Source of the DNA: Planctomycetota bacterium
GTDB taxonomy: Bacteria; Planctomycetota; UBA1135; GCA-002686595
DNA length: 64,000 nucleotides
Direction of reading: 5' to 3'
Assembly: GCA_014238415.1 (NCBI GenBank)
Contig: JABABA010000004.1
Location: 62,001-126,000, forward strand
Shown here one piece after another: positions 49,146-59,762 of this stretch. How positions within the stretch are numbered: position 1 is the stretch's first letter; each line of letters opens with the position of its first letter. Both the position numbers and the translations under genes were made by a program. The notes under the pieces were generated by a model that saw only the letters and a list, made by a program, of their open reading frames with translations, made no database searches and had not been told where the DNA came from.

Positions 49146-51716
49146 TTGCCCGCGGCGACCACGGATCCAACGAGGGGAACAAGAGGATTGGCCCGGAAGA
49201 AGAGTCGTAGAAAGAAGGCGTCCAAAGGGCGCGTGCGTGAGATCTTTAGGAGCCTCATGCTGGGTGCCCCCTTGGAGGAAACCACAGCTGCGCGAATCCG
49301 CGAGCTGACAGGTTTGGGCATGATCGGTCTGTCGATCTGGCTGCTAGTAGCCATGGTCAGCTTTCAGGTTCAATCCGAGGGCGCAGTTTCTGGGGTCGAG
49401 AACCACGGCGGCCAGGTTGGTTGGCATTTGGCCAATGCGGCCTTCTTGTCCATGGGGCTGGCAGGTTATCTGGTCAGCTTGCTCAGCTTCGCCTGGGGAG
49501 CAATCTTGATCACCCACCGGGAGATCAGTTTGCCTGCGGTGCGGGTGCTGGGAACCATATGCTTCCTGATCTCTTTCTCTTTCCTTCTGCACCTGGGCTT
49601 CGGTTCCGATGTTTCCCAGGCCGCTGCCATGGGAGATCTCAGTAATTGGCTGCCCTATGGCCCTGGCGGTTGGTTGGCTTACATTGCTGTCCCCACCTTG
49701 GAACAGCGTTTCGGTGGTGTAGGGATATGGATCTTGTTGCTGACTACAACGGCCATTTCGTTTGTCCTGGCAACAGATCGGGCCTTCTTTCCAGCGATCT
49801 CCGCCTTGAGCACCTGGCTGACTGAGCGGCGCGAGCAGTTGGGCCAGTCATTGGTGCCGGCGATTGGTTCTTGGTGTAGCGACCTTGCGCGGGGGCTTTG
49901 GGACTTTCTGCGCGGAGCCGATCTGGAAGGGGCGATTGCCTCCAAGAAGCCTGCTGCAAGGAAGTCCGTAGATAAGAAGAAGAACAAACGGTACGAGCCT
50001 GAATTGGAAGACGAATACGAATACGAGGACGAAGAAGAGGAAGAAGACGAGGAAGAAGACGAGGAAGAGGACGAGCTGGACGAGTACGAAGAGGACGAGT
50101 ACGAAGAGGAAGAGGAAGAAGGCGATTGGGAGGAAGAGGAACTCGAAGAAGACGAACCCATCGTGCCCTCCAAGCCCATGGCCCTGCCGACTCCAGCCAA
50201 GCAGCCGGTCTATGAGCCGCCTACACCTCCTCCGGGCCCCTGGACCTTGCCTCCGACGGATCTGCTGGTGCCTCCTTCAGGCGCTGGCAGTACCGACAAT
50301 GAGTTTCTTGAGCGCAATGCGCTCGCTCTCGAGCGGGCCCTCAAGAGCTTCAAGGTCATCGCAGAAGTGGTTGGGGTTCAGGTGGGGCCAGCCGTGACCC
50401 TTTTTGAGCTCTCGGTTTCCGAAGGCACTCGTATGAACCGTGTGACCAACCTGAGTCAGGAAATCGCCGCGACCCTGCGTGCCAAGAGCGTGCGCATCAT
50501 TGCGCCGATTCCTGGCAAATCCACCATCGGCATTGAGATCCCCAACACCAAACGCCGCAAGGTACGCATCTCAGAGTTGATCAGCCAACGGGCCTACGAC
50601 AAGAACTTCATGGCTTTGCCGCTCTTCCTGGGAATGGATGCAGAGGGTCAGCCGATTGTGGAGGATCTGGCGCGCATGCCACACCTGTTGATTGCCGGCA
50701 CCACGGGTTCGGGCAAGTCAGTTTGCATCAATACGATTGTGGCCAGTTTGCTGCTGACACGTTCGCCCCATGACGCGCGTCTGATTCTTGTAGACCCCAA
50801 GATGGTCGAACTGATGATGTTTGCCGGGGTGCCGCATTTGGAACTGCCCGTGGTGAATGACATGCGTCAGGCCACCAATGTACTCAACTGGGCTGTGGAG
50901 AAAATGGAGGCGCGATACGAGCTCTTCAAGAACGCACAGGTCAAGAACATCAAGGGCTACAACGCTCTGGGAGAGGAAGAGCTTCGTGAACGTCTCGGAG
51001 ACGGCTTCAACGAAGAGCGGACTCCGCGCCATGTGCCCTATATCGTGCTGATTATTGATGAAATGGCCGACCTGATGCTGCAGTCCAAGAAGGATGCTGA
51101 GGCCGGCATCACCCGTCTCGCGCAGAAGTCGCGAGCCGTGGGGATCCACGTGATCGTGGCCACTCAGCGTCCGTCGACCGACGTGATAACGGGTGTGATC
51201 AAGGGCAACCTGCCCACTCGGATAGCCTTCCAGGTAGCGTCGAAGATCGATAGCCGTGTGATTCTGGATGCCTCTGGTGCGGACAAGTTGTTGGGCGAGG
51301 GAGACATGCTGTTCAGTCCGCCCCAGTCCAGTCAGCTAAGGCGGGTTCAGGGCGCCATGATCGAAGACGAGGAGCTACAGAGGATTGTGGACTTTGTCAC
51401 CAAGGAGGCGCCCCAGACCTTCAATCAGGAACTGGTCCAGTCCGCAACCGGGACTGCGGCCGCAGGAGAATTGAGTGAAGGAGGCGACAAGCTTGATGAC
51501 CTCTTTGTTGATGCTGTACGCGTGGTGCTCAAGTCGCGGCGCGGCTCGGCGAGCTTGCTGCAAAGGGCATTGGGCATTGGCTATACCCGTGCTTCACGAT
51601 TGATCGACCAAATGACTGATGCGGGCATCGTTGGTTCCCACCAGGGCTCCAAGTCCCGCGAAATCTTGATGACCCTTGAAGACTTCGAGGAGAACATCGC
51701 TAACGCAGAGGCTTGA
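49146..51716 (+). CDS. ftsK: DNA translocase FtsK/SpoIIIE
   Basis: Double-stranded DNA pump at the division septum. The 856-residue ORF begins at a TTG (an in-frame TTG at 49188 may be the start). Order: basic tail, four helices (about 60-215), an acidic linker of about 80 residues that is almost pure Glu/Asp/Tyr (EDEYEYEDEEEE), alpha and beta motor domains with Walker A IAGTTGSGKS and Walker B YIVLIIDEMADLM, and the gamma winged helix (SASLLQRALGIGYTRASRL). The motor has IVATQRPSTDVITGVIKGN. It is followed by a protein of the same plan without motor. Confidence 0.95.
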   Translation: MPAATTDPTRGTRGLARKKSRRKKASKGRVREIFRSLMLGAPLEETTAARIRELTGLGMIGLSIWLLVAMVSFQVQSEGAVSGVENHGGQVGWHLANAAFLSMGLAGYLVSLLSFAWGAILITHREISLPAVRVLGTICFLISFSFLLHLGFGSDVSQAAAMGDLSNWLPYGPGGWLAYIAVPTLEQRFGGVGIWILLLTTTAISFVLATDRAFFPAISALSTWLTERREQLGQSLVPAIGSWCSDLARGLWDFLRGADLEGAIASKKPAARKSVDKKKNKRYEPELEDEYEYEDEEEEEDEEEDEEEDELDEYEEDEYEEEEEEGDWEEEELEEDEPIVPSKPMALPTPAKQPVYEPPTPPPGPWTLPPTDLLVPPSGAGSTDNEFLERNALALERALKSFKVIAEVVGVQVGPAVTLFELSVSEGTRMNRVTNLSQEIAATLRAKSVRIIAPIPGKSTIGIEIPNTKRRKVRISELISQRAYDKNFMALPLFLGMDAEGQPIVEDLARMPHLLIAGTTGSGKSVCINTIVASLLLTRSPHDARLILVDPKMVELMMFAGVPHLELPVVNDMRQATNVLNWAVEKMEARYELFKNAQVKNIKGYNALGEEELRERLGDGFNEERTPRHVPYIVLIIDEMADLMLQSKKDAEAGITRLAQKSRAVGIHVIVATQRPSTDVITGVIKGNLPTRIAFQVASKIDSRVILDASGADKLLGEGDMLFSPPQSSQLRRVQGAMIEDEELQRIVDFVTKEAPQTFNQELVQSATGTAAAGELSEGGDKLDDLFVDAVRVVLKSRRGSASLLQRALGIGYTRASRLIDQMTDAGIVGSHQGSKSREILMTLEDFEENIANAEA

Positions 51717-51721
51717 ATCAA

Positions 51722-53362
<1,641 letters not shown>

Positions 53363-53365
53363 AGC

Positions 53366-53380
53366 GCCCCCTAGCGGGGC
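53366..53380 (+). terminator. Weak hairpin between the FtsK-like gene and rimO
   Basis: GCCCC-CTAGC-GGGGC (5-bp stem) lies 4 bp after the stop, followed by ATTGGCTTTG. The U-tract is poor, so read-through to rimO is likely. It might reduce downstream expression. Confidence 0.3.
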
Positions 53381-53404
53381 ATTGGCTTTGATCCCAAGTA
53401 TCCT

Positions 53405-54748
53405 TTGTCCACCAGCACCAATCGAGCTGAGGTCGTCTCCCTCGTACACCTCGGATGTGCGAGGAACCTGATTGACTCAGAATTGATCCTCGCTCGTTTG
53501 GCAGAGCAGGACCTGCTGGTCTCTGGGGATTCCGATCTGGCGGGGACTGTGGTGCTCAACACATGCTCCTTCATCGGGCCCGCACGGGACGAATCCTATG
53601 AGGCTCTGGCTACCTTGCTTGAGCGAAAGCAGGCAGGCGATCTGGACCATGTGGTTGTGGCTGGCTGCTTGGTGCAGCGCTACAAGCGGCGCTTGAGTGA
53701 AGAATTTCCGGATGTGGACCTTTGGTCTGAGATCTCTGACTATCGCGCCATGGCCAAGGCCGTGCGTTCAATGGTCGACGGTAACAAGTACGCTAGCTAT
53801 CTCGACAGTCCAGGCCTGAGGCCCGCTGACCGCGAGGATGCGCGCATGTTGGCAACTCCTGGTTCCTATGCCTACCTGCGTATCAGCCATGGTTGTGACC
53901 ACAGCTGCGGGTTCTGCGCAATCCCTGGGATTCGTGGACCCCATCGCAGCAAGAGGCCAATCGACCTTGTGGCAGAAGCCCAGGACCTGATTGGCGGGGG
54001 AGTCAAGGAACTCGTGCTGGTAGCCGAGGATTCCACCGCTTGGGGCCGCGACATTGGCTTGGAGCTTCCACATCTGATCGAATCGCTCGCTGAACTGGAT
54101 GGTGACCACCGATTACGCGTGATGTACGCTTATCCCAATCGCTTTCCCTGGGAGCTGACGCGCCTCCTGAAAGACCATCCTCGGGTTGAACCCTATCTGG
54201 ATATTCCTGTGCAACACGCCGCGACCAATGTGCTACGCGCCATGGGTCGTGCGGGTGATGGCGCTCAGGTGCGCCGAATTTTGGATCGGCTGATGGAGGA
54301 GGTTCCGGGTATCACCTTGCGCACTACTGTTCTGTTGGGCTATCCCGGTGAGACCGATGCCGATGTGGACGAATTGCTCCAGATGGTCGAGCACTATCAG
54401 TTCACGCGACTGGGCGCCTTCACCTACTCTGATGAGGAGGACACGCCAGCATTTGGGAGCGATGGAGAGGTGCCTAGTGACGAAGCTGACGCTCGCCTGG
54501 CGGCGGTCTTAGAGGTCCGGGATCGAAATCTCGCCCATTTGCAGGGCGAACTTGTGGGTCAGACCCTTGAGGTTCTCATTGATGAGGGCTCTGATGAAGG
54601 CGGTACGGCCCTGGGCCGCACATGTATGGATGCGCCAGAGGTCGACCCCCGGGTGATTGTGCAAGGTGATGTGGCCGTCGGCCAACGGATACAGGTTGCC
54701 ATTGATGGGGTCCTCGAGAACTTTGATCTGACTGGGAGAGCAATTTGA
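53405..54748 (+). CDS. rimO: Ribosomal protein S12 methylthiotransferase RimO (MiaB family)
   Basis: Radical SAM enzyme adding a methylthio group to an Asp of ribosomal protein S12. From a TTG it has 447 residues: UPF0004 domain (LVHLGCARNLIDSE, VVLNTCSFIG, VVAGCLVQRY), radical SAM CxxxCxxC in HGCDHSCGFCAIPG, and a TRAM-like end (RIQVAIDGVLENFDLTGRAI). The RimO-type IRGPHRSKRP supports RimO over MiaB. Neighbouring ftsK and pgsA match a common bacterial gene order. Confidence 0.93.
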   Translation: MSTSTNRAEVVSLVHLGCARNLIDSELILARLAEQDLLVSGDSDLAGTVVLNTCSFIGPARDESYEALATLLERKQAGDLDHVVVAGCLVQRYKRRLSEEFPDVDLWSEISDYRAMAKAVRSMVDGNKYASYLDSPGLRPADREDARMLATPGSYAYLRISHGCDHSCGFCAIPGIRGPHRSKRPIDLVAEAQDLIGGGVKELVLVAEDSTAWGRDIGLELPHLIESLAELDGDHRLRVMYAYPNRFPWELTRLLKDHPRVEPYLDIPVQHAATNVLRAMGRAGDGAQVRRILDRLMEEVPGITLRTTVLLGYPGETDADVDELLQMVEHYQFTRLGAFTYSDEEDTPAFGSDGEVPSDEADARLAAVLEVRDRNLAHLQGELVGQTLEVLIDEGSDEGGTALGRTCMDAPEVDPRVIVQGDVAVGQRIQVAIDGVLENFDLTGRAI

Positions 54749-55359
54749 AAGGAGTCTTCCGCTATTGGCCCAACCGTATCACTGCCATGCGCTTTGTCGG
54801 GTCGATTGTTCTCTTTGGGATCCTGCATACCCTTGCAGATGTACCCAAGGATTCGATCCACGAACACCGCGCCGTGGTACAGGCGGCCTTCTGGTTGTTC
54901 CTGATCACCGCTGCCAGCGACTACCTGGATGGCTATCTGGCACGCCGTGACCATCATGTGACTGCTTTTGGGCGCATTGCAGACCCCTTCACCGACAAGG
55001 TCTTGATCCTGGGAGCCATGGTCTTTGCTGCAGTCAGTCCATGGATGCGCGAATTGATCCCCGCCTGGATAGTGGTAACTATTCTCGCGCGTGAATTCTT
55101 GGTGACCGGTATTCGGGGTTATGTAGAGAGCGTAGGCGAGGAATTTCCGGCGGACGGTCTTGGCAAGATCAAGATGATTGTGCAGTGCGTTGCCGTGGGC
55201 GGAGTGCTTTGGATTCATGCTTTTCCCTGGCCTGATGCGTGGCGCGAGGGTTGGGTGATCGTGACCAAGATTCTGGTCTGGATTACTCTTCTGACAACCG
55301 TGGGATCTGGTGCGAGCTATGTACTCAAGGCCCGCAAGATCCTGGGCGGTACCAGCTGA
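54745..55359 (+). CDS. pgsA: CDP-diacylglycerol-glycerol-3-phosphate 3-phosphatidyltransferase
   Basis: Makes phosphatidylglycerophosphate in the inner membrane. From a TTG overlapping the rimO stop there are 204 residues and about five helices. The CDP-alcohol transferase signature D-x2-DG-x2-AR-x8-G-x3-D-x3-D is exact (SDYLDGYLARRDHHVTAFG then RIADPFTDK). The pgpA ATG overlaps its stop (TGATG), placing the next enzyme of the pathway in the same operon. Confidence 0.94.
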   Translation: MKGVFRYWPNRITAMRFVGSIVLFGILHTLADVPKDSIHEHRAVVQAAFWLFLITAASDYLDGYLARRDHHVTAFGRIADPFTDKVLILGAMVFAAVSPWMRELIPAWIVVTILAREFLVTGIRGYVESVGEEFPADGLGKIKMIVQCVAVGGVLWIHAFPWPDAWREGWVIVTKILVWITLLTTVGSGASYVLKARKILGGTS

Positions 55360-55847
55360 TGGATCGTCTTCGAATGGGTCTGATCAGTGCTGGATTTCTG
55401 GGCTGCGCTCCGGTGGCGCCCGGGACTTTTGGCACCTTGGCGGGGGTCCTCGCCGTTTGGCTCATGCGTTCTACTCAGCCCTACCTGGCCGCTCTGTTGG
55501 GCTTGTGCGTGGTGCTGTATCTGCTCGGTCGTGCCCTGGCCCCATGGGCAGAAGAAGCCTATGGGAAAGATCCGGGGTGTTTTGTCCTGGACGAGGTCAT
55601 TGGGTACCTGATCACTGTGGCCTGGATCGCTCCGCCGAGTCTTTTCGCCATGGGGGTGGCCTTTGTTCTCTTTCGCTTCTTCGACATTCTCAAGCCATGG
55701 CCTGTGCGTTGGTTTGAGCGTCTGGGGGGCGGGGATGGAATCCTGCTCGATGATGTGGCTGCGGGCCTCTATGGGTTGGGAGTGATGGCTCTCTTGCGTT
55801 ACTTCCTTCCAGGCGGCGACCTCTGGGTCCACAATGGTGTGCTATGA
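55359..55847 (+). CDS. pgpA: Phosphatidylglycerophosphatase A
   Basis: Dephosphorylates phosphatidylglycerophosphate to phosphatidylglycerol. The ATG at 55359 gives 162 residues, normal for the family; the longer track ORF is not needed. Motifs: CAPVAPGTFGTLAG, CFVLDEVIGYLIT and FRFFDILKPWPVRW followed by ILLDDVAAGLYG. Three or four helices are visible. The stop overlaps the start of the SpoIIE-like gene (ATGA). Confidence 0.93.
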   Translation: MDRLRMGLISAGFLGCAPVAPGTFGTLAGVLAVWLMRSTQPYLAALLGLCVVLYLLGRALAPWAEEAYGKDPGCFVLDEVIGYLITVAWIAPPSLFAMGVAFVLFRFFDILKPWPVRWFERLGGGDGILLDDVAAGLYGLGVMALLRYFLPGGDLWVHNGVL

Positions 55848-57232
55848 GCAGGACCCGATCCCAAAGCTCGGCCCCTGGCATGGGCATGGCAGCACGCTTT
55901 GCTCTTGTGATGACAGGTTTCTTGGTGGTGGCCATGGTTCTGGCCGGTCTTGTCTTGTTGCCCAAGACCCAAGAAGTGGTGGATCGTTGCGTTGACGGTG
56001 CTCTCAGGGTTGCAGTGCGTGCCCAGACTGAGGTGAATCAAACCGGAGCAGACCTCCAGCCCACGCCCGGCTCGAAAATGAGCAGGGCCAAGGGTGTGCT
56101 GCGCTTTGACACCAAGATGCCCAAGGGGACTTTCTCTGGGCGTGAGGCCGCGGTCTATGAGTACGAGGGAGATAACGGGGTCAGTATCGTGGCTCCTGCA
56201 ATCGAGGAGAGCCCCCGGAAAGATCTGACAGGTCTGATTGTCATCGTCGGAGCCCTGGTGGTGCTCATGGCCGGCTTGATCGCCATAGGCGTAGCCACTC
56301 AGACATCAAAGCCTTTGGCCATGTTGGTGGACGATGTGCATGCCCTGGGAAGGCGCGGCTTGCGTCACTCTGTGCGCGAGAGTGGCCCCAAGGAGGTTTT
56401 TTTATTGGCGCGGGCGATCAAGAACATGGCGTCTGAACTGGATTTTGCCCAGGACGCACAACTTGAGCTGAGTGTGCGTGAACGCGAGCAAGAGGTTGGC
56501 CGTGAGGTCAGTGCTGCCCTGCGTCCTGCCAGTACGCCCACTGCTGAGGGTTGGTCATTTACCGAGGAGTGCATCGAAGGTACCGAGATCGCCGGGTCAT
56601 TTCACACCTACATCGAGGAGCAGGATCGCATCCTGACCGTGCTATGTGACACCGGGGATGGGGTGCCCGGTGCACTGGTGGGAGCCACGGCGCGGGCCTT
56701 CATACGATCCGCTCTCCAGGAAAAAGCTGGATTGACTGATGCTCTTGCCAGTGCCAACCTGGAGTTGCACCGGGATATACGCAGAGGTCTCTCGGTGACA
56801 GCAGTTGTAGTGGACTTGCAGCCCAGTACCGGGAGTTTCAAGATCATCTGTGCGGGCCATCGGATCGCACCTCTGTATTGGAACGAAGAAACCTCCAAAC
56901 TCTCGCGTCTGCAACCGGAAGGAATCGCTTTGGGATTTGACGCAGGGCCTGTGTTCGAGCAGCGTCTGGAAGTGCGTGAAGGAGTCTTGGCCGCGGGGAG
57001 TGCCCTGATCCTGGCCAGCAGCGGCCTGGTCGAACAGCCTAATGAAGAGGGAGAAGAGTGGGGCGAAGAGGCTTTTCAGAAAACAGTGAACGCCCATGTG
57101 CGCCGTGGGATCCAAAATGCAGCTCAGGGGGTCATTGAGACCTGCCTCAACCGTGCCGGCGATCCCGAATCTGAAGCATCCGGTGACCCCATCCCCAGCG
57201 CTACGCTGTTGGTCATCGCCAAGGAGAAGTGA
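55844..57232 (+). CDS. Membrane SpoIIE/RsbU-type protein, probably a pseudophosphatase
   Basis: A 462-residue protein: helix 1 (ALVMTGFLVVAMVLAGLVLL), an extracytoplasmic part of about 90 residues, helix 2 (IVIVGALVVLMAGLIAIG), a HAMP-like linker and a PP2C/SpoIIE-fold domain (about 230-460). The fold is recognisable (VLCDTGDGVPGALV, AGHRIAPLYW), but the metal-binding Asp residues are mostly missing: GGDxYD reads AGSFHT, TDG reads SSG and the final DD reads PS. It is therefore more likely a regulatory binding domain than an enzyme. The cassette also holds pgsA, pgpA and a MazG-like gene. Confidence 0.8.
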   Translation: MSRTRSQSSAPGMGMAARFALVMTGFLVVAMVLAGLVLLPKTQEVVDRCVDGALRVAVRAQTEVNQTGADLQPTPGSKMSRAKGVLRFDTKMPKGTFSGREAAVYEYEGDNGVSIVAPAIEESPRKDLTGLIVIVGALVVLMAGLIAIGVATQTSKPLAMLVDDVHALGRRGLRHSVRESGPKEVFLLARAIKNMASELDFAQDAQLELSVREREQEVGREVSAALRPASTPTAEGWSFTEECIEGTEIAGSFHTYIEEQDRILTVLCDTGDGVPGALVGATARAFIRSALQEKAGLTDALASANLELHRDIRRGLSVTAVVVDLQPSTGSFKIICAGHRIAPLYWNEETSKLSRLQPEGIALGFDAGPVFEQRLEVREGVLAAGSALILASSGLVEQPNEEGEEWGEEAFQKTVNAHVRRGIQNAAQGVIETCLNRAGDPESEASGDPIPSATLLVIAKEK

Positions 57233-57237
57233 AACCC

Positions 57238-57522
57238 GTGCAACTCACCGAATTTCAACGTCTGATCGAAGAGATCTACTTCAAGAAAGACTCAGCCCGT
57301 GGGCTTGAGGGCACACACATGTGGTTTTGCGAAGAGGTCGGCGAATTGACCCGCGCCTTGCGTCGGGGCCAGACTGAAGATCTGGAAGGGGAGTTCGCCG
57401 ATGTGCTTGCGTGGTTGGCCAGCATGGCCTCGCTGGTTGGCATTGAACTGGAAGCCGCCGCGTGCAAGAAGTACGCCGAGGGCTGCCCTCGTTGTAGCTC
57501 CACACCCTGTTCCTGCGGGTGA
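57238..57522 (+). CDS. MazG-like nucleotide pyrophosphohydrolase with Cys-rich tail
   Basis: A GTG at 57238 with AAGGAG 11 nt upstream gives 94 residues, starting QLTEFQRLIEEIYFKKD. The all-alpha NTP-PPase fold is marked by FCEEVGELTRALRRG (the E-E-x-x-E metal box) and EGEFADVLAWLASMA (E-x2-D). The end CPRCSSTPCSCG holds four cysteines that could bind zinc. Such proteins hydrolyse non-canonical or damaged nucleotides. The priA start overlaps its end. Confidence 0.85.
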   Translation: MQLTEFQRLIEEIYFKKDSARGLEGTHMWFCEEVGELTRALRRGQTEDLEGEFADVLAWLASMASLVGIELEAAACKKYAEGCPRCSSTPCSCG

Positions 57523-59762
57523 AGCAGGAGGAAATGCTAGGAGGAGCCAGTCATGGTGTCCTTGCAAGTGTGGCCCTGAAGCGGCCGATGCGCTCGGAGT
57601 ATACCTATGCGGTGCCTGCTGACATGGCAGATGGTCTTGCCGTGGGCATGCGCGTGGCCGTGCATTTCGGGGGACGTCGAGAGGTGGGCATAGTGGTCGA
57701 CCTGCCCTCTAGCACGGATGTGCCCGCCTCCAGGCTGAAGAATGTCTCGGCGGTACTCGACAACGAGCCGGTGCTCGACGAGGACCTGTTGCATGTGACC
57801 CGCTGGATGGGAACCTACTACGGTTGTTCCTGGGGTGAGGCACTGGCTGCCGTTCTGCCTGCAGTCCTCAAGCGTGAAGGGGGACGCCGTCAGATCACTC
57901 GCCTGAGCCCAGCGGAGGGTATAGGTGCACTTGATCTCGCCACGCTTGAAGATAGATACGAGGCGCAACATCGCGTTCTGCGGACCCTGCTCGACGCCGG
58001 TGGCCCTCTTGATCGCAATGACCTGGTGCGCAAGCTGAACATCTCCCTTTCGCCGATTCAGACCTTGATCAAGAAGGGCTGGGTGATTGCCGAGCAGGCA
58101 GATGCTGTGACTGATGCTCTCAGCGGTGCGCCTGCGGAGAATAGGACCGAGCCCGAAGAACTCATGGCTCAGCAGGCGACGGCCATTGAGGCGATCTCCA
58201 AGCCCTTGAAAGCCCGAGAATTCGAGACCTTCTTGTTGCGAGGCGTTACTGGCAGTGGCAAGACCGAGGTCTACCTGTCGGTGATCAAGGAGTGTCTGGA
58301 ACTGGGTCGGGGCGCGATCGTGCTGGTTCCAGAAATTGCCCTGACTCCCCAGACAGTCAGCTGGTTTCGCAGCCGCTTCGGTCAAGTGGCCGTGCTGCAC
58401 AGCCGCATGACCGATGCCCAACGCCATGACGCTTGGAAATCCGTGCGCCAGCGCGAGGTGCGCGTGGTGGTGGGTGCCCGGTCTGCTCTTTTTGCTCCCA
58501 TGCCGGATCTGGGCGTGGTGGTTGTGGACGAAGAACACGAACCCTCTTTCAAGCAGGGTTCCACGCCCCGCTACCACGGTCGCGACCTGGCAGTGGTGCG
58601 AGCCAGGCAAGCGGGGGCGGTCTGTATCTTGGGATCTGCGACCCCTTCCCTCGAGTCCTGGGAAAACGCCAGAAATGGACGCTACACACTGATCGAAATG
58701 CCAGAGCGGGTTCAGGGGGGCAAACTCCCCGAGGTTGAGGTGATCGACCTGAACAGCGTCAAGATGAGTGGACCATTCTCCGCACCCCTGGCATTGGCTA
58801 TCAAGGAAGCGGTCCAGAGGGGAGAGCAGGTGATTCTCTTCCAGAATCGGCGTGGCTTTGCTCCGGTGCTCTGGTGCAACTCTTGCAGGTCCGTGGTCAA
58901 GTGCGAGCAGTGTGACGCCTCCATGGTCTTTCACCGCAAGCTGAAGCGCGTGGTCTGTCACGGTTGCTGTGCAGAGCAGAGACCGCCGAAGCAGTGCCCC
59001 ACCTGCAGCGCTCCAGGTATGCGCTTCTTGGGGGAGGGATCGGAACAGGTTGAGTCTGCAGTGCAGCTACTTTGTCCCGATGCTCGCGTGGCGCGCATGG
59101 ACTCGGACAGCATGCACCGCCAGGAGGACTATGAAAGAGTGCTAGGCAAGTTTGGCGCCCGTGAGATCGACATACTCGTGGGGACCCAGATGATTGCCAA
59201 GGGGCTCGACTTTCCCGGCGTGACATTGGTGGGCATCGTCAGTGCCGACTCCGCCTTGCACCTGCCGGATTTTCGGGCTGCTGAGCGGACTTTTCAGTTG
59301 TTGTGCCAGGTCTCAGGTCGAGCCGGCCGTGGCGTCCTGTCGGGCCGCATTCTGGTTCAAACCCACTTTCCCAATCATCCCGCCATTCTGTGTGCCGCAG
59401 GCCACGACTTTCCTGCTTTTGCCAGCCATGAGCTTCCTCTGCGTGAGGAACTCAGCTATCCCCCCTACGGACGGGTGATCCTGGTCCTGCTGGATGATGA
59501 AGATCAGGCTCTTGTGGATCGGATCGGAGCCCACCTGGCCGATGTCCTGGATCATCACTTGAGTGACGAACTGGTTGAGATCCTCGGCCCGGCTCCAGCT
59601 CCGATTGCTCTCCTGAGAAACCGCCACCGCCGGTTCTTCTTGCTCAAGACAGGTGCCAGGGGCGAAGGTCTCGATCAGGCGCGGGACCTGTTGCTGGACT
59701 TCGCCAACAAACACAACCGACCGCGGATCACAGTTGATGTGGATCCGGTTTCGATGCTCTAG
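57519..59762 (+). CDS. priA: Primosomal protein N' (replication restart helicase PriA)
   Basis: 3'-5' helicase that restarts stalled forks. The 747-residue ORF has the N-terminal DNA-binding domain (EYTYAVPADM, MRVAVHFGGR), Walker A GVTGSGKTEVY, DEEH box VVVDEEHEPSFKQ, ILGSATPSLESW, a zinc ribbon with paired cysteines (CNSCRSVVKCEQC ... CHGCC ... CPTC) and C-terminal helicase motifs (GTQMIAKGLDFPGV, QVSGRAGRG). GTG 57519 or ATG 57534 is the start; AGGAGG lies directly before the ATG. Its stop overlaps that of carA within CTAG. Confidence 0.95.
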   Translation: MKQEEMLGGASHGVLASVALKRPMRSEYTYAVPADMADGLAVGMRVAVHFGGRREVGIVVDLPSSTDVPASRLKNVSAVLDNEPVLDEDLLHVTRWMGTYYGCSWGEALAAVLPAVLKREGGRRQITRLSPAEGIGALDLATLEDRYEAQHRVLRTLLDAGGPLDRNDLVRKLNISLSPIQTLIKKGWVIAEQADAVTDALSGAPAENRTEPEELMAQQATAIEAISKPLKAREFETFLLRGVTGSGKTEVYLSVIKECLELGRGAIVLVPEIALTPQTVSWFRSRFGQVAVLHSRMTDAQRHDAWKSVRQREVRVVVGARSALFAPMPDLGVVVVDEEHEPSFKQGSTPRYHGRDLAVVRARQAGAVCILGSATPSLESWENARNGRYTLIEMPERVQGGKLPEVEVIDLNSVKMSGPFSAPLALAIKEAVQRGEQVILFQNRRGFAPVLWCNSCRSVVKCEQCDASMVFHRKLKRVVCHGCCAEQRPPKQCPTCSAPGMRFLGEGSEQVESAVQLLCPDARVARMDSDSMHRQEDYERVLGKFGAREIDILVGTQMIAKGLDFPGVTLVGIVSADSALHLPDFRAAERTFQLLCQVSGRAGRGVLSGRILVQTHFPNHPAILCAAGHDFPAFASHELPLREELSYPPYGRVILVLLDDEDQALVDRIGAHLADVLDHHLSDELVEILGPAPAPIALLRNRHRRFFLLKTGARGEGLDQARDLLLDFANKHNRPRITVDVDPVSML

